Source of the DNA: Pseudomonadota bacterium
GTDB taxonomy: Bacteria > Pseudomonadota > Gammaproteobacteria > Burkholderiales > SG8-39
Assembly: GCA_021848555.1 (NCBI GenBank)
Contig: JAJZUN010000268.1
Span: forward strand, 1-5,145
Direction: 5' to 3'
DNA: 5,145 nucleotides
Under the pieces are notes generated by a model that was given only the letters and a program-made list of their open reading frames with translations, was not told where the DNA came from and searched no databases. Shown in pieces: positions 1-4,427 of this stretch. Positions within the stretch are counted from its first letter, which is position 1. The number at the start of each line of letters is the position of its first letter. The translations under genes were made by a program, and so were the position numbers.

Positions 1-69
1 TTAGCTCAGCGGTAGAGCACTTCCTTGACATGGAAGGGGTCACAGGTTCGATCCCTGTACCGCCCACCA
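1..69 (+). tRNA. tRNA-Val(GAC), first 6 bases outside the window
   Basis: The cloverleaf can be folded by eye. The D stem is GCTC/GAGC (4-7/15-18). The anticodon stem is CTTCC/GGAAG (20-24/32-36) around loop TTGACAT, giving anticodon GAC at 27-29, which reads valine codons. The T stem is ACAGG/CCTGT (42-46/54-58) with loop TTCGATC. The 3' acceptor strand ACCGCCC (59-65) is followed by discriminator A66 and an encoded CCA (67-69). Base 1 is acceptor position 7, so only the first six bases (expected GGGCGG) are missing. The 3' ends of tRNA genes are common integration sites, so this may be one border of an inserted element, but no second copy is present to prove it. Confidence 0.95.
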
Positions 70-89
70 AATATCAATAACTTGAATGC

Positions 90-118
90 GACTTCGGCAC
101 AGTCCGAGGTCTTTTTTT
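90..118 (+). terminator. Rho-independent terminator after tRNA-Val
   Basis: An 8-bp stem GACTTCGG/CCGAGGTC (90-97/104-111, one G-T pair) with a 6-base loop is followed directly by seven T residues (112-118). It lies 21 bases past the tRNA CCA and should end the tRNA transcript. Confidence 0.85.
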
Positions 119-338
119 GTCCATTTTCCGGGTCCGCGTGGCTATGACGTGGCTACCACGCCGAGAACAAGCCACCAATCACCCCGGAGCGCGCCCGCTC
201 CGTCCGGGGCGGCTGGCTACGTAGTGGCTACCGCGGCAGAGCGGCAACCCGCTGGCGCCTGTTTTTTTGTCACGGATGATGGGTTGCAATTATACACAAA
301 GGGCAATATGCTCCACCGCGGGTGGGTGTGTTGCGGGC
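119..338. other. Non-coding region with phased direct repeats and a hairpin
   Basis: No convincing gene is seen here. One reading frame stays open through it from position 86, but its only upstream starts lie in the terminator or lack a ribosome-binding site. The region holds two pairs of TGGCTA repeats (starting at 139 and 150, and at 214 and 225). Between the pairs is a hairpin with arms CCCCGGA (182-188) and TCCGGGG (203-209). The 10-mer TTTTTTTGTC occurs at 112-121 and again at 262-271. The neighbourhood suggests a control or recombination region between the tRNA and the first gene. Confidence 0.6.
138..231 (+). repeat. Two pairs of GTGGCTA(C) direct repeats, 11-bp phased
   Basis: GTGGCTA occurs at 138-144 and 149-155, CTGGCTA at 213-219 and GTGGCTA at 224-230. 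Inside each pair the copies start 11 bp apart, about one helical turn, and the pairs are 75 bp apart. The copy at 149 also forms the inverted repeat CGTGG-CTA-CCACG (148-160). Spaced short direct repeats close to a tRNA 3' end resemble the arm-type binding sites of tyrosine integrases. They could equally be operators for a regulator of the promoter at 339-367. The binding protein is unknown. Confidence 0.6.
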
Positions 339-374
339 TTGACAGCGGCGCTCTCCGGCGCTATGATTGGAACA
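339..374 (+). promoter_or_regulatory. Sigma-70-type promoter giving a leaderless mRNA
   Basis: The -35 box TTGACA (339-344) matches consensus fully. A 17-bp spacer (345-361) leads to the -10 box TATGAT (362-367), five of six consensus bases. Six bases then precede A374, the expected start point, which is also the A of an ATG start codon. Transcription from here should therefore begin at or next to the start codon with no 5' leader, as known for lambda cI from PRM. No Shine-Dalgarno sequence precedes this ATG, unlike every gene downstream. Confidence 0.8.
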
Positions 375-1126
375 TGATTGCCCACTCGCCCATCTCAGCA
401 TCAGCCGCCGGCACCGACCGGCGGGCGCTTGCGCGCGATGCGCAGTGGGCCGAACGAATGGCCGCGCTCAAGCAGGAATGCGAAGAGTCGGAATCCTTGG
501 CCGACGCCGCGCTGGATCAGGCGCGGATCGCTGCGCGATCGGGCGGGCTGGCCGCGCGGCTGGCTGTGCGCCTCGCGGAATTTCCAGCGGAAGGTACCGG
601 CGAAAGCACGTTCGAGTGGGCGTGGGTTGTGATAGTGCTGGAGGAATGGGCACGACGCCCGGATGGGCTTACGCGCGACGAGGCGATGGCCCAGGGCTGG
701 GCCGTGCTGAAACAGAGCCGCATGCGGCCGCGATCTGAACAGGCCCAGAAACAACTCAAGCTCGAGATGCTCGAGATCGAGAAGGAATGGGGACCGGCAC
801 CGGAAGCCGCCGATCTGGATCCGCAAGACGAAGCTGAGTTCTCTCAGCGCGCTTCGGCGGGACTCGCAAAATCCGAAAAATCGCTGGCGCTACGCCAGAC
901 GCTTCGCCGCGCTGACGCCGCAGCCCTGCCACAGATCACGGCGCATCAAATCGCGCGCCGGCGTATCCGCACCACCACCCTTGCCCGCATCGCGCGGGCT
1001 CGAATCTCTGCACTCATGCACGCGCGTCTGCGCGTCGCTCATGCGTGCATCTCAGCCCGCGCCCTGCGGGCTGGTCGCGCTGCCGCCGCCCACAAGCGCG
1101 GTCGCCGCCTCCTGCTAGCCGTCTAG
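374..1126 (+). CDS. Unknown 250-aa protein with Arg-rich acid-free tail
   Basis: I do not recognise a family. The start ATG at 374 is chosen because the promoter at 339-367 places transcription start on it; the longer frame to 86 would begin inside the tRNA terminator. Codon use is GC3-rich and coding-like. Residues 17-65 are helical, Ala/Arg/Glu-rich and could form a coiled coil. A Trp-rich stretch (residues 80-92, FEWAWVVIVLEEW) is the main hydrophobic core. Residues 121-140 are a charged helix ending in EKEWG. From residue 182 to the end there is no Asp or Glu, and the last 60 residues hold about 15 Arg, suggesting nucleic-acid binding. The DNA of this tail is rich in short palindromes. 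It is transcribed alone and closed by the terminator at 1156-1189. A leaderless, singly transcribed gene next to an attachment-like site could be a regulator, but no helix-turn-helix is evident. Confidence 0.7.
   Translation: MIAHSPISASAAGTDRRALARDAQWAERMAALKQECEESESLADAALDQARIAARSGGLAARLAVRLAEFPAEGTGESTFEWAWVVIVLEEWARRPDGLTRDEAMAQGWAVLKQSRMRPRSEQAQKQLKLEMLEIEKEWGPAPEAADLDPQDEAEFSQRASAGLAKSEKSLALRQTLRRADAAALPQITAHQIARRRIRTTTLARIARARISALMHARLRVAHACISARALRAGRAAAAHKRGRRLLLAV
1016..1072. repeat. Cluster of inverted repeats in the 3' end of the 374-1126 gene
   Basis: ATGCACGC (1016-1023) pairs with GCGTGCAT (1043-1050), and AGCCCGC (1054-1060) pairs with GCGGGCT (1066-1072). A related hairpin, GCCCGC/GCGGGC (983-988/994-999), lies just upstream. 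The palindromes encode the Arg/Ala tail, so they may simply follow from GC-rich alternating codons. Confidence 0.6.
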
Positions 1127-1155
1127 TCTAGCAACCCACCCAATCCACCGGGCCC

Positions 1156-1189
1156 GGCCGCCGCGCACTTGCGCTGGCGGCCTTTTTTT
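1156..1189 (+). terminator. Strong rho-independent terminator
   Basis: Arms GGCCGCCGCGC (1156-1166) and GCGCTGGCGGCC (1171-1182) pair over 11 bp with a single bulged T and an ACTT loop, followed by seven T residues (1183-1189). It lies 29 bp after the stop at 1126 and separates that gene from the downstream chain. Confidence 0.92.
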
Positions 1190-1207
1190 CGTGCGTTTTT
1201 TCGTGCG
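1184..1207 (+). repeat. Perfect 12-bp tandem duplication after the terminator
   Basis: TTTTTTCGTGCG occurs twice back to back (1184-1195, 1196-1207). The second copy gives the terminator an extra T run. It is probably a local slippage duplication with no clear function. Confidence 0.85.
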
Positions 1208-1238
1208 TCAGGCAGGCGCTTAGCGGCGCGGGTGCGCG

Positions 1239-1271
1239 GTGGTCCTCAGCCCAACCGAGGACCATCAAATG
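1239..1271 (+). promoter_or_regulatory. Hairpin that hides the Shine-Dalgarno of the 1269 gene
   Basis: GGTCCTC (1241-1247) pairs perfectly with GAGGACC (1257-1263), extended by a T-A and a G-T pair, around a 9-base loop. The right arm contains GAGGA, the only Shine-Dalgarno sequence for the ATG at 1269 (7-base spacing). The site would be paired in the folded mRNA, so first-gene translation, and through coupling the whole chain, may be regulated here. This also argues against the GTG at 1239 as start, since nothing resembling a ribosome site precedes it. No clear sigma-70 promoter was found between the terminator and this hairpin. Confidence 0.6.
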
Positions 1272-1622
1272 AACTCAATTTCAGTATCAGTCGGCGACAC
1301 GGTCGCCGAAATCCTGCGGCAGCACGGTGCGGCGGGCGTCCCGCCGCGCGTCGCGCTGCAGATCTGCTCAGGCAATCCAAAAGCCGGAAATCACGGCTTG
1401 AACCACACCGGGCGGGACGTAGCGCGGCTGGTGTCGCTTGGGTTGCAGCCAATCAAAGTTGGCACCCGCTGGGTTGTGCCTGCACACCAGATTGCCCGCT
1501 GGGCATCCGGTGAACTGACACCCCGGCGCATCGACCTGCGGACGCGCGAGGGCCGCAAGACCAAGGCCAAAGCGCAGGCGCAGCAGGCCGCCGCCGCCAA
1601 GGAGGTGCGTCATGGCGGCTGA
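1269..1622 (+). CDS. Small helix-turn-helix protein (excisionase/AlpA-like)
   Basis: This is a 117-aa basic protein. Residues 47-80 follow the usual pattern of MerR-like winged-helix domains in excisionases and AlpA-type regulators: a helix (GRDVARLVSLG), then IKVGTRWVVP, corresponding to the wing with the family's R-V-G-x-R-W-x-I-P type signature, then a helix AHQIARWASG. The N-terminal part (1-45) is a separate small segment, and the tail (86-117) is Lys/Arg/Ala/Gln-rich. Such proteins bind DNA at attachment or operator sites and direct excision or early transcription. It is the first gene of the overlapping chain, so it may control the replication genes behind it. The family assignment is by pattern only; a generic DNA-binding regulator is equally possible. 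Confidence 0.7.
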   Translation: MNSISVSVGDTVAEILRQHGAAGVPPRVALQICSGNPKAGNHGLNHTGRDVARLVSLGLQPIKVGTRWVVPAHQIARWASGELTPRRIDLRTREGRKTKAKAQAQQAAAAKEVRHGG

Positions 1623-2232
1623 CGGCACTTCCTTCTCCCCCAACGCCGGCATCGCCGCCCTCACCCCCGCCGATCAGTGGGCCATGTGCGAGCGCGTCGT
1701 CGATCGCGTCCTGCGCGGCCCGGAGGGCCGGCACATGAGCAAGGCACGGAAGGCGCACCTGCGCGAGGAGCTTCCGGGCGAGATCTTCATCCTGGCGCTG
1801 GACCCCGACGCGATCGCCGGTCGTGAAGAGCGTCAGCGCCGCGCAGGGGTACGGATCGACACGATCGTGACCGAGGCGGCGCTCCTGCGCGTAGCGACCA
1901 ACCACGTGCGCGAGGCGCGCCGGCAGTTCGTGCGGCGGCGTGACTACCTGAGAAGCGGTCTCGGGCATGACGCCTGGACGCCGCGGCTGCTGGATGGCGG
2001 TGACGACGATGAAGGCGACAGCGACGACTGCGGCGGCGCGGCGGGCAAGGTTGTGCTCGTCGAGCGCGGCATGGGGCCGGAGCTCTGGTGCCTGGCGTAC
2101 CAAGAAGTAGTGCTTCTGGCCCAGGAGCAGCCCGAGACCGGCCGCACGCGGCATGCGCATGCGCCTCGCCGCAAGCCCAAGCCGATCCTGCATCTCAAGC
2201 ACCCGGCTTCGCCGGCCGGAGGTGCGCCATGA
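1612..2232 (+). CDS. Unknown 206-aa protein, possible sigma-region-2-like helices
   Basis: The start ATG at 1612 has a near-ideal ribosome site (AAGGAGGTG, 1599-1607; 6 bases from GGAGG to ATG) and overlaps the previous stop by 11 bp, which implies coupled translation. No family is recognised with confidence. Residues 50-63 (REELPGEIFILAL) and 90-110 (ALLRVATNHVREARRQFVRRR) loosely recall the two helices of sigma-70 region 2, where a D-x-x-Q-E-x-F helix precedes an L-x-R-I-A-x-N helix with a basic end. This is a weak resemblance. An acidic low-complexity run (DDDEGDSDD, 131-139) and a basic, His/Pro-rich C-terminus (171-206) suggest flexible linkers. It could be a regulator of the element, but the function is unknown. 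Confidence 0.8.
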   Translation: MAADGTSFSPNAGIAALTPADQWAMCERVVDRVLRGPEGRHMSKARKAHLREELPGEIFILALDPDAIAGREERQRRAGVRIDTIVTEAALLRVATNHVREARRQFVRRRDYLRSGLGHDAWTPRLLDGGDDDEGDSDDCGGAAGKVVLVERGMGPELWCLAYQEVVLLAQEQPETGRTRHAHAPRRKPKPILHLKHPASPAGGAP

Positions 2233-2504
2233 CCCCGCGCGATGACGACACGCCTGGCACGCCCACGCCGGGCATCGGCCAGCAGATGGATCTTTTCGCT
2301 GGTCCGGCCGATCCGCCGACCGGCCTGATCCCCATAGCGGCCGTGCTGATCGACACGGCATCGAGGCCCGAATGTGGATGCGTGCGCGGGTACGTACGCC
2401 GGGTGCATCCGCACGTCGGGCTGTACTGCATGCATGGGCGCTGGTTGGCCTGGCTGGATGCGGCTGGAAGGGAACGGGCGCGGCGAGCAGGAGGTGACGT
2501 ATGA
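2229..2504 (+). CDS. Small Cys/His protein with clamp-binding motif
   Basis: This is a 91-aa protein. ATG 2229 overlaps the upstream stop as ATGA and has GGAGG at 2218-2222 (6-base spacing). Residues 19-23 read QMDLF, a good match to the QL(S/D)LF peptide by which polymerases and other proteins bind the bacterial beta sliding clamp. Residues 49-51 (CGC), H60, H62, C67 and H69 form a possible metal site. The stretch HPHVGLYCMHGRWLAWL resembles small phage proteins that carry H-x-G-P-H-x-A-x-L-x-C-x-x-C-G-R-(F/W)-(L/I)-x-W-L, often found among phage replication and recombination genes (recalled pattern, not searched). It lies directly before the helicase gene, so a role in connecting host clamp to element replication is a reasonable guess. 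Confidence 0.75.
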   Translation: MTPRDDDTPGTPTPGIGQQMDLFAGPADPPTGLIPIAAVLIDTASRPECGCVRGYVRRVHPHVGLYCMHGRWLAWLDAAGRERARRAGGDV

Positions 2505-3595
2505 ATCCCGAAACCGGCAAGAAGATTCGGGAGAACGTCGCGAGGCTGGCGGCGCGGCCGGCAGCCGACGTTGCGGCCTCGATCCTGCGCGGCTGGCAAG
2601 ATTCGCTGTCAGCACCACCGTGCGCGACGACAGGCATCGCGCCGCTCGACGCACTGATGCCCGGGCTGCTGCTGCCCGGACGAACGATCGTGATTGGTGC
2701 GCGCCCGGCAGTCGGCAAGACGGCGCTGGCGTTGCAGATCGCGGAGCACGTCGGCGTTGCGCACGATTCCGATGTCGTCATCGTGTCCTTGGAAATGACT
2801 GGCGAGGCGTTGGGACGGCGCTTCGTCGTCGCGCGAGCAATCTCGAATGGCAGGCCACTCCGCGACCCCAATCTCTGGCGGGATGAGGCGGATGCGGCGG
2901 AGATTTTCGATGGACTATCGGCGTGGGGTCAGATGCCGTTCTGCATCATCGACGAGGACCGTCGGCGCAACGCAGTACATGCGGCGATCTGCGCGGCCGT
3001 GAACGCTTCGCGCGAGCGAGGTCGGCGGGTTGGTCTGGTCGTCGTGGACTATCTGCAACAGATCACGGACGACAACGCGGCCACGCGCGAACGGGAGGTC
3101 GGCGCGGCGAGCGTCATGTTGGCCGAGGCGGCGAAACACTTGAATGTCGCCATGCTGGTTCTCGCGCAACTTAATCGCGGGCCGGCAACATCAGCAGCAG
3201 ATCCACGACCGCCGGTCGTAACTGACTTGCGTGACAGCGGGCAGATCGAGCAGGACGCCGATGCGGTCCTGCTGCTGCATCGACCGCAGCAGGCCCAGCA
3301 GCAACCTCAACCGGTGGCGCCGCGCGAAGCGCAAATCATCGTCGGCAAATCGAGGCACTGGCCGGCCGAACCAGGCCACGTCATCAAGATGGAAGACCAC
3401 GGGCTTCGCTGGGTTCCAGCGGCGCCTTCTCCGCAGGCCGCGCGAACCAACACCAAGCCCAGGCTGGGCGCTGGCATCCCTGGCTACGGCCTACCGCAGG
3501 CCATCGCTGCGGGATGGGTCGTGCGCGATCCGAAGACAGGAAAGATCGAGATCCCGGGCGTGGAAGAGGAGAACAAAAATGAAAAAGGCAACTGA
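2501..3595 (+). CDS. DnaB-type replicative helicase, motor domain only
   Basis: This is a 364-aa protein of the DnaB/RecA-fold ring helicases, which unwind DNA ahead of the fork using ATP. Visible motifs are Walker A GARPAVGKT (66-74), VSLEM (95-99) with the catalytic Glu98, Walker B GLVVVDYLQQI (178-188), LAQLNRG (221-227), LRDSGQIEQDADAVLLLHR (243-261), and the arginine-finger region GKSRHWPAEPG (282-292), where the usual N-G after the Arg is replaced by H-W. Only about 44 residues precede the motor domain, so the DnaB N-terminal domain that binds primase and helps form the ring is absent, as in some phage and plasmid helicases. Residues 305-364 are a Pro- and charge-rich extension. The start at 2501 is fixed by AGGAGGTG (2489-2496) and an ATGA overlap with the previous gene. 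It overlaps the next gene by 17 bp. Confidence 0.93.
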   Translation: MNPETGKKIRENVARLAARPAADVAASILRGWQDSLSAPPCATTGIAPLDALMPGLLLPGRTIVIGARPAVGKTALALQIAEHVGVAHDSDVVIVSLEMTGEALGRRFVVARAISNGRPLRDPNLWRDEADAAEIFDGLSAWGQMPFCIIDEDRRRNAVHAAICAAVNASRERGRRVGLVVVDYLQQITDDNAATREREVGAASVMLAEAAKHLNVAMLVLAQLNRGPATSAADPRPPVVTDLRDSGQIEQDADAVLLLHRPQQAQQQPQPVAPREAQIIVGKSRHWPAEPGHVIKMEDHGLRWVPAAPSPQAARTNTKPRLGAGIPGYGLPQAIAAGWVVRDPKTGKIEIPGVEEENKNEKGN

Positions 3596-4427
3596 TCGGC
3601 GCGCGTTGGCGCTGCTGCCAACCTCAACCCGCGCACAGTCGCGAGTCGTGTTGTTTCAACCGTCAAAACGCCCGACGCGACGCACGGGCGGATGGCAAGC
3701 GAGCGAGGACGGCAAGCGGCGAGTAAGGGTCACAGGGCGGTTGGGTCAACGGCATGCTGACCTGCTTGAGGCGATCTGCTTCACAGCCCTCGCGAAACGC
3801 GACGTCGAAGGTGGCGGTGTCGATTTGATCGTTGATCCGTACCGCGTGCGGTGCAGCATGGGGGCTGGGCGTGGCAAATGGGGCAACTACAGCAAAGAGC
3901 AGACGCAGGTATTGCTGACGGATCTATGCGGGGCGGTCGTCGAGATCAAAACGCCAGAACTTGAGGCGCAGGGCTATCACGTCATCGGCCATCTGGTCGA
4001 CCATTGGATTCCTGCGGATCCGGCGGAGTGCGCGGTCATCCTCCCGCGCACGACCATAGATCCGCTGACAGGCGGTCAGCGCTCGCTGTGGTGCGTGAGG
4101 CTGGGCGTGGCGCTGATTGCGCTACTGCATGCTGACGCGCCGCTCTGGGGCGATCCCAGGCCCATCGCTGCGATGCGACTTGGCGTAAGCCAGGCGCTGG
4201 TTCGGCATGTGCGCACGCATGCGTTCGATCCGCCCGGAGGTTGGTGGCTGGACACCTTACTCGAGGCGATCGGTGTCGCGCCGGGTGACGATCGGCGCAA
4301 CGCGCGCCGCGGCCTCCGCTCGGATGAGAGCGTGGCGGAGCTACTGGCGCACGGAATCGTGCTTGATGGTGATCGCGTGTGGCGCGTCCAGACGGCCACG
4401 GCCGGCAGCGTGGAGGCTTCACCATGA
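3579..4427 (+). CDS. Putative RepC-like iteron-binding replication initiator
   Basis: This is a 282-aa protein. The start ATG 3579 follows GAGGAG (3566-3571, 7-base spacing) and overlaps the helicase gene by 17 bp; the open frame further upstream is a helicase shadow. From memory of RSF1010 RepC (283 aa), several segments line up. DGKRRVRVTGRLG (44-56) matches a DGKR...G.LG stretch. EQTQVLLTDLCGAVVEI (107-123) matches the helix-strand ending of the first winged helix. The C-terminal part matches RepC's second winged helix: VSQALVRHVRTH (203-214), PPGGWWLDTLLEAI (218-231), then RRNARRGLRSDESVAELLAHGIVLDG (239-264). RepC-type proteins bind iterons at oriV and open the origin. The 21-bp iteron-like array begins five bases after this stop codon, which supports the call. 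No alignment could be run; an unrelated winged-helix phage protein remains possible. Confidence 0.65.
   Translation: MKKATDRRALALLPTSTRAQSRVVLFQPSKRPTRRTGGWQASEDGKRRVRVTGRLGQRHADLLEAICFTALAKRDVEGGGVDLIVDPYRVRCSMGAGRGKWGNYSKEQTQVLLTDLCGAVVEIKTPELEAQGYHVIGHLVDHWIPADPAECAVILPRTTIDPLTGGQRSLWCVRLGVALIALLHADAPLWGDPRPIAAMRLGVSQALVRHVRTHAFDPPGGWWLDTLLEAIGVAPGDDRRNARRGLRSDESVAELLAHGIVLDGDRVWRVQTATAGSVEASP
4412..4427 (+). promoter_or_regulatory. Ribosome-binding site and ATGA overlap of the Cys-rich ORF
   Basis: GGAGG (4412-4416) lies 7 bases before ATG 4424, and that ATG overlaps the initiator gene's TGA (4425-4427) as ATGA. This is as good as the sites of the neighbouring genes and is the main reason to treat the repeat-bearing ORF as translated. 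Confidence 0.7.

Noticed and set aside
237..269. Second terminator (AGCGG/CCGCT stem followed by a T run)
   Set aside because: Several bases separate the short 5-bp stem from the T run at 262-268, so it does not have terminator geometry.
267..296. Possible second promoter TTGTCA-18-TATACA
   Set aside because: It has only 4 of 6 matches in each box and a long spacer; far weaker than the promoter at 339-367.
328..334. GTGTTGC just upstream of the -35 box, matching the first 7 bases of the iteron core
   Set aside because: Seven bases is too short to be meaningful in about 5 kb of GC-rich DNA, and the rest of the core does not match.
86..373. Upstream extension of the first gene to 86
   Set aside because: The start would lie in the tRNA terminator, with no ribosome site, and upstream of the promoter at 339-367.
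401..826. 141-aa - strand frame opposite the first gene
   Set aside because: There is no ribosome site or recognisable domain. The + strand has the promoter, codon bias and terminator.
1453..2871. 472-aa open frame on the - strand
   Set aside because: It lies antisense to four genes that have good ribosome sites, overlaps and recognisable domains. Its product is low-complexity Arg/Pro/Ala/Ser-rich, typical of a GC-rich shadow frame.
3231..3578. Longer start for the initiator gene
   Set aside because: This stretch overlaps the helicase's conserved motifs in another frame and is Arg/Ser-rich. The ATG at 3579 has a proper Shine-Dalgarno.
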